Assembly: GCA_964561025.1 (NCBI GenBank)
Contig: CAZLNM010000001.1
Span: forward strand, 1 to 64,000
DNA length: 64,000 nt
From: JAAZNF01 sp964561025
GTDB lineage: Bacteria; Myxococcota; B64-G9
Reading direction: 5' to 3'
Shown here: one piece after another, positions 53,378 to 62,549 of the stretch
Numbering within the stretch: the stretch's first letter is position 1
Layout: each line of letters opens with the position of its first letter
Notes under the pieces: model-generated
Seen by the model: the letters and a program-made list of their open reading frames with translations, nothing else
Database searches by the model: none
Told to the model about the DNA's origin: nothing
Translations under genes and position numbers: made by a program

Positions 53378-55192
53378 ATGCCCCGGCCCGGCTTCGACTC
53401 TCTCCTGCGGCAGCGCGCGGAGCGCACCCCGGAGCTTCCGGCCCTGATCCACAACGATAGCGGCTTGTGGCACACGCTGAGTTGGCGCGAGGTCAACGAG
53501 CTGGTCTCCCAGGTGGCCGACGCCTTGCTGGCGCGGGACGTGGCCCCGGGAGAGCGGGTGGCGCTGGTGTCCCGGAGCTGCCTGGAGTGGGCGCTCCTCG
53601 ACTTCGCCGCGCTGCGCGTGGGCGCGGTCAGCGTGCCCGTCCCGCCCGACCTCGGAGCGGACGGGATGCGCCATGTGCTACAGGAGAGCGGCGCCACGCT
53701 GGCCATCGTGGAGGACGAGCGCCTGCTCGAGCGCTTTCGCCCCTTGCTCCCCGGCAGCGCCATCCGCCGCGTGATCGCCATGCGCGGGCCGGTCCACCAG
53801 CACAACGAGATCGCCTGGGAAGCCTTTCTCCAGGCGGGGCGCACTCACCGGGCCGAGTTCCCCGGCCAGCGCGAGGCGCGCATCGAGGCGGTCTCGGACC
53901 AGACGCCGGCCACGCTGGTGTTCACCTCCGGCACCACCGGCCGCCCCAAGGGGGTGATGCTCACCCACGACAACCTGGCCTTCGAGGCCGAGGCGCTGCG
54001 CGAGGTGATGCAGGATTTCATCGAGGAGGGCGACGTCCACTACCTGTGCCTGCCGCTCTCCCACATCCTGCCGCGTTGTTTGCTGCACGCCGCGGTCACG
54101 CGCGGGTACGCCACCGCCTTCGCCTCGGCTCCGGATGCGCTGGAGCGCGATCTCGGAGACATCCGCCCCCACTTCATCACCGTGGTGCCCGCCATCCTGG
54201 AGCGGCTGCACGCGGCCATCTCGCGCAACCTCGCCCGCCAGGGGGCGCTGGCGCGCCGGCTCACCGACTGGTACCGGGCCCTGACCTCCCGGGTGGCCGC
54301 GCGCCGCGAGAACCGGGAACCGCTGGAGCTCGGCCTGTGGCTGCGCCACCGCCTGGCCGACCGCCTGGTTCGAGACGCGGTGGAAGAGCGCTTCGGCGGC
54401 CGGCTCAAGTTCTTCGTGTGCGGCGGCGCGGCGCTCTCGCCGGACGTCGCCGAGTTCTTCCGTTCGCTGGGGCTTCTGGTGCTCGAGGGGTACGGGCTCA
54501 CCGAGAACACCGGCGCCGCCAACGTCAACCGCCCCGATCGTTTCCGGGCCGGGACGGTGGGCACGGCGCTGCCGGGGATGGAGCAGCGCATCGCGCCGGA
54601 CGGCGAGATCTTGCTGCGCGGCCGCAACGTGATGGGCGGCTACTACAAGGATCCCGCCGCCACCGCCGAGGCGCTGGACGAGGACGGCTGGCTGCACACC
54701 GGCGACATCGGCCGCCTCTCGCCGGAGGGTTTCCTCACCGTCACCGACCGGAAGAAAGACATCCTGGCCACCGCCTCCGGGCGAAAGATCGCCCCGCAGC
54801 ACATCGAGACCCTGCTGCGCTCGAGCCCGTACATCGAGCAGGCGGTGGTGATCGGCGAGGGCCGCGACTTCCTCACCGCTCTCATTACCCTCGACGCGGA
54901 GCACATCCAACGCTTCGCCGAGGAGAGGGGGCTCGCCTTCGACAAGATCTCGGAGCTCGCCGTCCACCCCGAGGTGCGCGCGCTCATCGCCACCGAGATC
55001 GAGGAGCGCAACCGCCGGCTGGCCGGATTCGAGGCCGTGCGCCGCTTCTCCATCCTGCCCGAGCCGCTCACGCTGTCCCAGGGCGAGCTGACCCCCACCC
55101 TCAAGGTGCGGCGCCACGAGGTGGAGGAGCGCCACCGGGATTGCATCGAGACCATGTACGCGGCCGGCCCTTCTGGCCCCGAGCCGGAGTGA
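53378..55192 (+). CDS. Long-chain acyl-CoA synthetase
   Basis: Activates long-chain fatty acids to acyl-CoA through an acyl-adenylate. The 604 residues include the P-loop TLVFTSGTTGRPKGVML, GGAALSPDVAEFF, EGYGLTENTGAANVN, and GWLHTGDIGRLSPEGFLTVTDRKKDILATASGRKIAPQHIE with the catalytic Lys region. The length and sequence fit the bacterial FadD15-like long-chain ligase group. The ATG is in a short gap after the TPR gene, and the gene that follows starts four bases after its stop. Confidence 0.92.
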   Translation: MPRPGFDSLLRQRAERTPELPALIHNDSGLWHTLSWREVNELVSQVADALLARDVAPGERVALVSRSCLEWALLDFAALRVGAVSVPVPPDLGADGMRHVLQESGATLAIVEDERLLERFRPLLPGSAIRRVIAMRGPVHQHNEIAWEAFLQAGRTHRAEFPGQREARIEAVSDQTPATLVFTSGTTGRPKGVMLTHDNLAFEAEALREVMQDFIEEGDVHYLCLPLSHILPRCLLHAAVTRGYATAFASAPDALERDLGDIRPHFITVVPAILERLHAAISRNLARQGALARRLTDWYRALTSRVAARRENREPLELGLWLRHRLADRLVRDAVEERFGGRLKFFVCGGAALSPDVAEFFRSLGLLVLEGYGLTENTGAANVNRPDRFRAGTVGTALPGMEQRIAPDGEILLRGRNVMGGYYKDPAATAEALDEDGWLHTGDIGRLSPEGFLTVTDRKKDILATASGRKIAPQHIETLLRSSPYIEQAVVIGEGRDFLTALITLDAEHIQRFAEERGLAFDKISELAVHPEVRALIATEIEERNRRLAGFEAVRRFSILPEPLTLSQGELTPTLKVRRHEVEERHRDCIETMYAAGPSGPEPE

Positions 55193-55196
55193 TACC

Positions 55197-56363
55197 ATGC
55201 GCCAGCGACCCTCTGCGCCGTTGCTCGCCTGCCTCACCGTTGCGCTGGCCGCCCCGGTCCGCGCCGAGGAAACCTCGGGCACCGAGCACCTCTTCGAGTT
55301 CGTAAAAAGCGGGCACGCCGTGATCTCCGAGCGCGAGTTCCGGCTCCCCGGCGCAAGCGAGCCGCACCTCGTGGTGGTGGAGCGCTCGGACGACGGCATC
55401 GGGCTCTCGCTGTGGCAGAGCTGGGCGCCGGGGCGCTACCGCCTGCGCTGGCGCAGCCAAAAATCATCCGGCGACGAGGCGCTGCCACTGGCCGAGATCG
55501 CCCTCGGCGCTCAGCGCGCCCTGCGCCTCGACGTCTACGAAGACAGCCCCGACGAGGAGCTGCACCGGGTGCGCCTGTTCCTGATCGAAGCGACCGGGCT
55601 CCGGGAGATCTTCGCCGGCGAGTACCGCGTGGCGCATTCCGAGGAGGACGCCGGCCGGGCCCCCAGACCCGAACTCCGCCTGGGGCCGTCGCGGCCCGGC
55701 CTCAGCCTGTCGGAAGGCGCGGAGGGCATGCCCTCGCTCACCCTGCGGACCGAAGAAAAACGCGTCCTGCTCCTCGGCCAAGCGGGGCCGAGCTCGGCCA
55801 TCACCGGCACCCGCGAGGCCTCCTACCAATACCACGAACAAACCTACCGTCTGGCCTCTGCCAGGGAAGTGAGTTTCCTGTACCCCGTGGCTACGACTTC
55901 CCAGGGCCCGCCGGAGACGGCCGCCGCCAGCGACGGCGACACCGGCACCGGCTGGACCTTCGTGCCACCCTCGGCGAAAGAAAAGCCGACCCTCTCGCTC
56001 CGGCTGCCGGAGGGCCGCGCGCTGCGCGCCCTGCGCATCGTCCCCGGCTGCGCCGCCGATGAGGCGCGGTGGAGAAAATTCGGCCGGGTGACCCGGTTCT
56101 CGCTCCGGCTCGATGACAAGACAACCCTGGCCATCGACCGGCGCGATCGCCCCGGAGACGAGGTGTTCGGGATCGCGGACTTCGCACTCCCCGACCGGGG
56201 CTTCGCCCTGCAAACCCTGGTGGTTTTCTCGCGGCGCATACCCGCCGAGCGGCTCACCCTCGCCGTGGAGGCGATCGAGCCGGGCGCGGATCCCGCCGCG
56301 GGGGGGTGCCTGGCCGAGGTGACGGTGCTGGACGCGCCGCTCTCCCCGGACGAGGCCAGGTAG
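55197..56363 (+). CDS. Exported protein with discoidin-like domain
   Basis: A 388-residue exported protein with a signal peptide (LLACLTVALAAPVRAEE). The first part contains beta-strand patterns without a recognised family. The second part (about residues 240-370) has ASDGDTGTGWTFVPPS, LRLPEGRALRALRIVPGCAADEARWRKFGRVTRFSLRLDD, which resembles a discoidin-like (NADase-type glycan-binding) domain. A Cys in VPGC and another near GGCLAE may pair. The substrate is unknown. It follows the acyl-CoA ligase with four bases between and ends two bases before the convergent SCP2 gene. Confidence 0.65.
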   Translation: MRQRPSAPLLACLTVALAAPVRAEETSGTEHLFEFVKSGHAVISEREFRLPGASEPHLVVVERSDDGIGLSLWQSWAPGRYRLRWRSQKSSGDEALPLAEIALGAQRALRLDVYEDSPDEELHRVRLFLIEATGLREIFAGEYRVAHSEEDAGRAPRPELRLGPSRPGLSLSEGAEGMPSLTLRTEEKRVLLLGQAGPSSAITGTREASYQYHEQTYRLASAREVSFLYPVATTSQGPPETAAASDGDTGTGWTFVPPSAKEKPTLSLRLPEGRALRALRIVPGCAADEARWRKFGRVTRFSLRLDDKTTLAIDRRDRPGDEVFGIADFALPDRGFALQTLVVFSRRIPAERLTLAVEAIEPGADPAAGGCLAEVTVLDAPLSPDEAR

Positions 56364-56365
56364 GG

Positions 56366-56695
56366 TTACATCCCCAGGATGCTGCCGAGCTTGAGGGCCA
56401 GGCTCATGTCGCCCTTGATCTTGAGCTTGCCGGTCATGAAGGCCATCTGGCCGTTCAGCTTGCCCGTCACCATGTCCACGAAATCGTTGTCGTTCATGGT
56501 GATGGTGCACTTGGCGCCGTCCTTGTCGCCGGTGCCGACCTCGCCGCCCGCCTTGGTGGCGTCCACCCACCACTTGCCGCCGTTCGCGCCGTTGATCACG
56601 AACTGGTAGATGGCGTTGACCTTGGTCACGGCGTCGCCCTTGGCCTTGAGCTGGCCGGGGAGCTTCTCTTCGAAAATCTCTTTCGGGGTTGGCAT
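56366..56695 (-). CDS. SCP2 sterol-binding domain protein
   Basis: A 109-residue protein made up of an SCP2 domain, which binds lipids or acyl chains in a hydrophobic tunnel. It shows IFEEKLPGQLKA, YQFVINGANGGKWWVDA, CTITMNDNDFVDMVTGKLNGQMAFMTGKLKIKGDMSLALKL, the family signature. The ATG at 56695 is preceded by AAGGAGGAAAAA, and an upstream ATG is unlikely. It is the last of the lipid-related genes. It diverges from the next gene over 67 bases. Confidence 0.93.
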   Translation of the reverse strand: MPTPKEIFEEKLPGQLKAKGDAVTKVNAIYQFVINGANGGKWWVDATKAGGEVGTGDKDGAKCTITMNDNDFVDMVTGKLNGQMAFMTGKLKIKGDMSLALKLGSILGM

Positions 56696-56762
56696 TTTTT
56701 CCTCCTTGGATGAAAATGGGTATCGGACGAGATTGACTCCCGAATCAAGGCGGCACGGTAAC

Positions 56763-57404
56763 ATGGCGCACCCGAGGTGTCAATTGACTTTTGTCGCGGC
56801 CCTGTGGCTCGCCTGGGAGGCTGGGCCCGCCCTGGCCGAGCGGGTCGAGCACGGGGCGATCTGGGTCGAACCCCTGGGCAGCGTTTTCCTCGGCGCGGCG
56901 GGTCTCGGGTACGCCTCGGCCGGGCTGGACGTGGTGCTCCAGAGCGGCGCCATCCTGGTCATCGAGGGCATGTACACCCGGGGCGGCTGGTACGGCTGCG
57001 AGAGCCGCTCGGCGGGAGGGAGCGTCGCGGTCGGGGTGCGGTTTTTCCCCGTCGGCGGTAGCCGGGGCTGGTTCCTCCAGCCGAAGCTCCGCGCCCGGCG
57101 TCTGGCGACCTGGGGCGCGAAGGGAGCCTCCCCTCCCACGGAAGGCTGCGCCGCCGCCGAAGCCCAGGGAGTGAATGGCCAGGACGGCGAGATCGGGCTG
57201 GGCCTCGACTTCGGCTATCGCTTCCGGCTCGGGCCGGTGGTGCTGGAGCCGGTGATCGGGGTGTACGCCGGGGTGTGCCTGGACTGCCTCGAGGGATCGT
57301 TCTTCCATGCCGACTTCGACCTGTTCGATTCGGCGCGCGCGCGGCGCACGGCGCTCGCCGGTGGGCTCAACCTCAACCTGCTACGGGTCGGCCTCGCCTT
57401 CTGA
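56763..57404 (+). CDS. Small exported outer-membrane barrel-like protein
   Basis: A 213-residue exported protein. The leader (TFVAALWLAWEAGPALAE) is followed by alternating Gly-rich strands (VEPLGSVFLGAAGLGYASAGLDVVLQS, GGSVAVGVRFFPV, GEIGLGLDFGYRFRLGPVVLEPVIGVYAGV) and ends in LNLLRVGLAF, a typical outer-membrane barrel end. Two Cys pairs (GCES, CLDC) may form disulfides. The start at 56763 is the first good ATG; no ribosome site is visible, and the upstream frame conflicts with the SCP2 gene. The function is unknown. Confidence 0.6.
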   Translation: MAHPRCQLTFVAALWLAWEAGPALAERVEHGAIWVEPLGSVFLGAAGLGYASAGLDVVLQSGAILVIEGMYTRGGWYGCESRSAGGSVAVGVRFFPVGGSRGWFLQPKLRARRLATWGAKGASPPTEGCAAAEAQGVNGQDGEIGLGLDFGYRFRLGPVVLEPVIGVYAGVCLDCLEGSFFHADFDLFDSARARRTALAGGLNLNLLRVGLAF

Positions 57405-57420
57405 AATTCGTCGGATTCCT

Positions 57421-57449
57421 TTGACAATGTGCGGGCCTTCCGAGAGAAT
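57421..57449 (+). promoter_or_regulatory. Promoter of the holB operon
   Basis: A perfect -35 TTGACA (57421-57426), a 17-base spacer and a GAGAAT -10 box (57444-57449) stand before GGAGG (57458-57462) and the holB ATG at 57470. This should drive holB, the PSP1 gene and metG. Confidence 0.55.
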
Positions 57450-57469
57450 CCCCGCCCGGAGGCAGCCGC

Positions 57470-58528
57470 ATGTTGCCGGTGTACCGCGACATTCTGGGCC
57501 ACGAGGCGGTCATCGCCCGCCTGGAGAACGCCCGGCGCGGCGGCCGGGTGGCGCACGCCTACCTCTTCTCGGGCCCGCGTGGCGTGGGCAAGGAGCGGGT
57601 GGCCTGGGCCTTCGCCGCGGCGCTCGCCTGTCCGGCGCCCGAGCCGTGCGGCGTGTGCGAGTCCTGCACCCGGGTCGCGCGCGGGACCCATCCCGACGTG
57701 CGGCTGCTCGCCAGCGAGGAGGAGCTCGCCACCCGCGGCCTGCGCGAGGACGAGGGGCAGAAGGACAAGGGCAAGGAGAGGAAGGCCCCCTCGGATCAGA
57801 TCCGCGTATCCGATCTGGACGAGGCGGCCAACCTCTTTCGGCACCGTCCCGGCCTGGGACGGGCCAAGGTGCTGGTGGTGGTGGACGCCGAGCGGATGAA
57901 CTTGAACACCCAGAACCGCTTCCTCAAGACCCTCGAGGAACCGACCCCGGACTCGGTGATCATCCTGTGCACATCCAACCCGGAGGCCCTGCTCCCAACG
58001 GTTCGCTCGCGCTGCCAGACGGTCAGCTTCGGGCCGGTGCCGCAGGCGTCCGTGATCCGGCTTCTCTCGGAGAAGGCCGGGCTGGCCGCCGCGCCGGCGC
58101 GGGCGCTCGCCGCCCTGGCGCAGGGCAGCCCGGGCCGGGCCCTGGAGCTCGCCGAGGGCGAGGAACTGGCGGCGCGCGCCGCGACCGTGGAGGCGCTGCG
58201 CCGCGCTTCCCAGGGCGATCTGGAGGACGCGCTCTCGTTCGCGGAGGAGCAGAGCGCGGGCGGAGAGGGCCGCGAGCAGGCGCAGTTCGTCCTGGACCGG
58301 ATCGAGGCCTGGCTGCGCGACGCGCTGTTGCTCTCCCTGGGCGCCAAGGAGGCGCAGCTCCTCGACCCGGAGCTCGAGGCGCAGGCGCGGGCCATCGCGG
58401 ATAGCGCAGGGCACGAGCGGCTGTTCTCCTGGATCGACAGCCTCCAGGCCGCCCGCTCGGCGTTGCAGGGCAACGCCAACCCGCGCCTGACCATGGAATC
58501 CTTTTTACTCTCGGTGAGAGAACCGTGA
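57470..58528 (+). CDS. holB: DNA polymerase III delta-prime subunit
   Basis: Clamp-loader subunit of the replicative polymerase. The 352 residues start with YRDILGHEAVIARLENARRGGRVAHAYLFSGPRGVGKE (Walker A). The zinc module has Cys54, Cys60, Cys63 and Cys66. VLVVVDAERMNLNTQNRFLKTLEEPTPDSVIIL and RSRCQTV are the Walker B and SRC-like motifs. A charged insertion (about residues 88-108) lengthens the protein. The gene is first in an operon, and its stop overlaps the next start as GTGA. Confidence 0.94.
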   Translation: MLPVYRDILGHEAVIARLENARRGGRVAHAYLFSGPRGVGKERVAWAFAAALACPAPEPCGVCESCTRVARGTHPDVRLLASEEELATRGLREDEGQKDKGKERKAPSDQIRVSDLDEAANLFRHRPGLGRAKVLVVVDAERMNLNTQNRFLKTLEEPTPDSVIILCTSNPEALLPTVRSRCQTVSFGPVPQASVIRLLSEKAGLAAAPARALAALAQGSPGRALELAEGEELAARAATVEALRRASQGDLEDALSFAEEQSAGGEGREQAQFVLDRIEAWLRDALLLSLGAKEAQLLDPELEAQARAIADSAGHERLFSWIDSLQAARSALQGNANPRLTMESFLLSVREP

Positions 58529-59871
58529 ACCCGACCGACGAAAAGCCACCGATCCTTCCTCCCGCCGAAGACGTGGACGACGAGGAGGCCGCCTCGCCCC
58601 TGGATGACACGCCCGAGGAAACCCTGGCCTGCGTCGAGGCCGGCCCCGAGGACGAGGAGCACCCGGTAGAGGAGACGGCCCGCGCGGTGTGCATCCAGCG
58701 CGGTCCGGGCGAGCTGACCCAGCCCCGGCCGCCGCCTCCCAGCGCCACCCCGGCGACCGCCGTGGTCGGCGTGCTCATGCCCGACGGCCAGGTGACGGCC
58801 TTCGACGCGCGCTCGCTCACCCTCAAAACGGGCGACCGGGTGGTGGTGGACAACGAGAAGGATCTCAACCTGGGCTCGGTGGTGTTCGTCACCCCCAACC
58901 CCAAAGGCCTCTCGCTGCGCCCGGTGCTGCGCAAGGTAGGCACCGAGGATCTGATGCTGCTGCGCCGCAACCAGAAGCGGGAGGAGGAAGCCTTCGAGCT
59001 GGCCCAGAAGAAGATCGCCGAGCAGCGCCTTCCCATGAAGCTCATCCGCGTGGTGTACTTGCACGGGGGGAACAAGGCGGTGTTCTTCTTCTCGGCCGAT
59101 GGCCGGGTGGACTTTCGCACGCTGGTGCGGGAGCTGGCCCGCGATCTCCACGTGCGCATCGAGATGCGCCAGATCGGCGTGCGCGACGAGTCCAAGATGC
59201 TGGGCGGCATCGGCATCTGCGGCCAGCCGCTGTGCTGCTCCCGCTACCTGCGGCGCTTCGTGCCGGTCTCCATCAAGATGGCCAAGACCCAGGGCCTGGC
59301 GCTCAACCCCCAGAAGGTCTCCGGCCTGTGCGGCCGCTTGATGTGTTGCCTGGTGTTCGAGGACGAGACCTACCGCGCCCTGCGCAAGGACTTCCCCAAG
59401 GTGGGAAAGACGGTGGAGACCCACCTGGGCTCCGCCCGGGTGCTCGACGTGGACGTGTTGGGGGGCCGTTTGCGGCTTCAGCTTCCGGACCAGATCGTCG
59501 TCATGACGCTCGAGGAGTGGAAGACCGGGAAGAAGCCGGCGCCTCCCCCGGCGCCGGAAGAACCCGTGCCACCTTCCCCGGCCAGGCCCGAGCGCCCCGT
59601 TCCGGCACCTCCCCAACACCCGGAGAAGCAACACCCGCCTGCCAAGGCTGAAGGGTCCGGCGCCAGGACGCCCGCGCCCACCGCGGCGGGCGCACCCACC
59701 CCGAGCGCTGGAGGCAGCGCCGAGAACCGCCCGTCGGAAGGCCGCAAGCGCCGGCGCCGCAGGCATCGTTCGGGCAAAGGCCGCTCGCCGGGGCCCGGCA
59801 ATGCAAGTCCCGGCGGAGGACCGGCGCCCACCGGCGGCCCCGCGCCCGGCGGCGCGGCTCCGACCTCGTAG
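58525..59871 (+). CDS. PSP1 domain (YaaT-like) protein with disordered tails
   Basis: A 448-residue protein. The central part is the PSP1 domain: RPVLRKVGTEDLMLLRRN, LPMKLIRVVYLHGGNKAVFFFSADGRVDFRTLVRELARDLHVRIEMRQIGVRDESKMLGGIGICGQPLCCS, then SGLCGRLMCCLVFEDE. The GTG start overlaps holB by four bases. An acidic N-terminus of about 75 residues and a Pro/Lys/Arg-rich C-terminus of about 120 residues flank it and look disordered. In Bacillus the homologue YaaT lies beside holB and takes part in a RNase Y-associated complex. The role here is inferred from that. Confidence 0.9.
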   Translation: MNPTDEKPPILPPAEDVDDEEAASPLDDTPEETLACVEAGPEDEEHPVEETARAVCIQRGPGELTQPRPPPPSATPATAVVGVLMPDGQVTAFDARSLTLKTGDRVVVDNEKDLNLGSVVFVTPNPKGLSLRPVLRKVGTEDLMLLRRNQKREEEAFELAQKKIAEQRLPMKLIRVVYLHGGNKAVFFFSADGRVDFRTLVRELARDLHVRIEMRQIGVRDESKMLGGIGICGQPLCCSRYLRRFVPVSIKMAKTQGLALNPQKVSGLCGRLMCCLVFEDETYRALRKDFPKVGKTVETHLGSARVLDVDVLGGRLRLQLPDQIVVMTLEEWKTGKKPAPPPAPEEPVPPSPARPERPVPAPPQHPEKQHPPAKAEGSGARTPAPTAAGAPTPSAGGSAENRPSEGRKRRRRRHRSGKGRSPGPGNASPGGGPAPTGGPAPGGAAPTS

Positions 59872-59892
59872 GATTCGAAAGGCAAACCCCCG

Positions 59893-61836
59893 ATGAACCA
59901 GACCTTCTACGTCACCACCCCCATCTACTACGTCAACGACGTGCCCCACATCGGCCACGCCTACACCACCATCGCCGCCGACGTGATGGCGCGCTACCAT
60001 CGCTCGGCCGGACGTGAGGTGCGCTTCCTCACCGGAACCGACGAGCACGGGCTGAAGATCGACAAGGCCGCCCGGGCCCAGGGCATGCGGCCCATCCAGC
60101 TGGCCGACCAGGTGGTGGAGCGATTCCGCGCCCTGTGGAAACGCCTGGACATCCGCTTCGACGACTTCATCCGCACCACCGAGGAACGCCACCAGCGGGT
60201 GGTGCAGCGGCTGTTCTCGCGCGTGCGGGAGCGCGGCGACATCTACCTAGGCGAGTACGAGGGGCTGTACTGCACCGGCTGCGAGGAGTACTTCACCGAG
60301 ACCCAGGTCCCGGACGGCCGCTGCCCCCTGCACCAGCGCCCGCTGGAGCGCATGAAGGAGAAGAGCTACTTCTTCCGCATGTCGCGCTACCAGGAGGCGC
60401 TGCTGCGACACATCGAGGAGCACCCCGACTTCGTGCAGCCGGAGATCCGGCGCAACGAGATTACGAGCTTCATCCGCGAGGGCCTGCGTGACCTGTCGGT
60501 CTCGCGCACCTCGTTCTCCTGGGGCGTTCCGGTGCCGGACGATCCGGCCCATGTGATCTATGTCTGGATCGACGCGCTGGCCAACTACATCTCGGCCCTG
60601 GGTTGGGACGGGAGCGACTCGGGCGGCGAGCTCTTTTCGCGCTTCTGGCCGGCGGACGTGCACCTCATCGGCAAGGACATCCTGCGTTTCCACGCGGTGT
60701 ACTGGCCGACCTTCCTGCTCTCGGCCGGGCTGCCCTTGCCGCGCCGGGTGTTCGCCCATGGCTTCTGGACCATCAACGGCGAGAAGATGTCCAAGTCGCT
60801 GCGCAACGTGGTCGAGCCGCACGCGCTGATCGACGCCTACGGCGCGGACGCGGTGCGCTTCTTCTTGCTGCGCGAGGTGCCCTTCGGGCTGGACGGCGAC
60901 TTCTCGCACCCGGCGCTGATCGGGCGCATCAACGCCGAGCTGGCCAACGACCTGGGCAACCTGCTGCGGCGGGTGGTCACGGTGGCCGAGAAGTACACCC
61001 GCGGCGAGGTGCCGACCCCGGGCGCGCGCGAGGGGCTGGAGCAGCACCTGCTCGAGGTCGGCCTGCGCGCGGTGAAGGAATCCGCCGAGCACCTGGAAAG
61101 TTTCCAGTTCCATCGCGCGCTGCTCTCCGTGTGGGAGCTGGTGCGGGAAGCCAACCGCTTCATGGACGAGGCCGGTCCCTGGACGTTGCACAAAGAGGGC
61201 CGTCTGGAGCGCTTGCACACGGTGGTGTACGACGCGCTGGAGAGCCTGCGGGTGATCGGCGTGCTGCTGCACCCGTTCATGCCCAGCACCGCCGAGGCCA
61301 TGCTCTCGCAACTCGGGCTGCGCCCCGAGCAGGCCGAGCTGTCCCGGGAGCGCGTGGCCCGCTGGGGCGGGCTGGCGCCAGGGACCCTCCTGCAGAAGGG
61401 CGCGCCCCTGTTCCCGCGCATCGAGCCCGAACGGGCGCAGAGCCTTCTCGGCCAGTTCGCGCCCGCCGCCCAGGAGGCCAAGCCCTCGCAACCGCCGCCG
61501 GAGAAGCCTCAGATCGCCATCGAGGACTTCCAGAAGGTGGACCTCCGCGTGGGCCTGGTCCGCTCCGCGGAGCGGGTCAAGAAGAGCGACAAGCTGCTGC
61601 GCCTGATGGTGGACGTGGGTGAAGCGGAACCGCGGCAGGTGGTGGCCGGCATCGGGAAGGCCTATTCCCCGGAGAGCCTGGTCGGCCGCCGCATCCTCCT
61701 GTTGTGCAACCTCAAGCCGGCCAAGCTCATGGGGGTGGAGTCGCGGGGCATGTTGCTGGCGGCCGGTCCGGGCGGCGAGCGGGTGGTCATCGCCGAGTTC
61801 GCCGGGGATCTCCCAGCGGGCGAGTCGGTGCACTGA
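59893..61836 (+). CDS. metG: Methionyl-tRNA synthetase
   Basis: Charges methionine tRNA. The 647 residues show HIGH at residues 19-22, the knuckle CTGC with C-P-L-H, the KMSKS loop at about residues 298-302 (GEKMSKSLRN), and the C-terminal tRNA-binding domain from about residue 545 (IEDFQKVDLRVGLVRSAERVKKSDKLL, then LMGVESRGMLLAA), which makes it dimeric in related proteins. The ATG is 21 bases after the PSP1 gene stop. The order holB-PSP1-metG-tatD is conserved in many bacteria. Confidence 0.97.
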   Translation: MNQTFYVTTPIYYVNDVPHIGHAYTTIAADVMARYHRSAGREVRFLTGTDEHGLKIDKAARAQGMRPIQLADQVVERFRALWKRLDIRFDDFIRTTEERHQRVVQRLFSRVRERGDIYLGEYEGLYCTGCEEYFTETQVPDGRCPLHQRPLERMKEKSYFFRMSRYQEALLRHIEEHPDFVQPEIRRNEITSFIREGLRDLSVSRTSFSWGVPVPDDPAHVIYVWIDALANYISALGWDGSDSGGELFSRFWPADVHLIGKDILRFHAVYWPTFLLSAGLPLPRRVFAHGFWTINGEKMSKSLRNVVEPHALIDAYGADAVRFFLLREVPFGLDGDFSHPALIGRINAELANDLGNLLRRVVTVAEKYTRGEVPTPGAREGLEQHLLEVGLRAVKESAEHLESFQFHRALLSVWELVREANRFMDEAGPWTLHKEGRLERLHTVVYDALESLRVIGVLLHPFMPSTAEAMLSQLGLRPEQAELSRERVARWGGLAPGTLLQKGAPLFPRIEPERAQSLLGQFAPAAQEAKPSQPPPEKPQIAIEDFQKVDLRVGLVRSAERVKKSDKLLRLMVDVGEAEPRQVVAGIGKAYSPESLVGRRILLLCNLKPAKLMGVESRGMLLAAGPGGERVVIAEFAGDLPAGESVH

Positions 61837-61845
61837 CGCGCGGTC

Positions 61846-62544
61846 ATGAAGATCGATCCCCCCCTCGACAGCGCCGATTCTCTCGCCCGGGCCCGGGCGG
61901 CGCTCGGCTCCAAGGACTCGGTCGAGCGTGCCGACGCCGCCGAGGCGCTGGCCGAGGCCCACGACGCGCCGTCGGCGCCGGCCATTCGCGCCCTGCTCTC
62001 GGATCCGGATCCCATCACCGCGTTTCGGGCCGCCGCGGCCCTGTCCGTGCTCGGGGACGACGCGGGAGTCGAGGTGCTGGTCTGGGCCCTGGACAAGCGC
62101 GACCTGTGTTTCGAGGCGCTGCGCGCGCTCACCCGGCTGGCCGCGCCCGCCGCCCGGGAACCGGTGCAGCGGTTCTTCGCCCGCCGCTGGCTACACCCGC
62201 TGGAACGCCTGCAGGCCGCCGCCGCGCTGCACGCCATGGGCGACGCCAGCGGCACCGCGCACCTGGAGCGCTGCCAGACCTCGACGCGCGCCGAGGAGCG
62301 CGGGTTCGCCCTGGAGTTGGCCGGCGCCCTGCGCCTGCCGGGAGCCCTCGAGCTGCTGCGCGGGGTGCTCGAGGACGAACGAGACATCCACCGGCTCGAC
62401 GCGGCGCGGGGGCTTTCGCTGCTCGGCGACGCGCGCGCCGTGCCGGTGCTGGAGCGCGCCGCCCGTGACCCGTCCGATCCGGAGCTGGCGGCGCTGGCAA
62501 CGCAAGCGCTACAAGATCTCCTCGCCAAAAAACCGTCGGACTGA
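61846..62544 (+). CDS. HEAT-repeat protein
   Basis: A 232-residue soluble helical protein with HEAT-like repeats (IRALLSDPDPITAFRAAAALSVLGDDAGVEVLVWAL, LERLQAAAALHAMGD, HRLDAARGLSLLGDARAVPVLERAARDPSDPELAALATQAL). No signal peptide or metal motif is visible. It lies between metG and the TatD-radical SAM gene (nine bases after metG, five before the next gene). The function is unknown. The repeats suggest a scaffold or a phycobilisome-lyase-like fold. Confidence 0.75.
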   Translation: MKIDPPLDSADSLARARAALGSKDSVERADAAEALAEAHDAPSAPAIRALLSDPDPITAFRAAAALSVLGDDAGVEVLVWALDKRDLCFEALRALTRLAAPAAREPVQRFFARRWLHPLERLQAAAALHAMGDASGTAHLERCQTSTRAEERGFALELAGALRLPGALELLRGVLEDERDIHRLDAARGLSLLGDARAVPVLERAARDPSDPELAALATQALQDLLAKKPSD

Positions 62545-62549
62545 CGATC

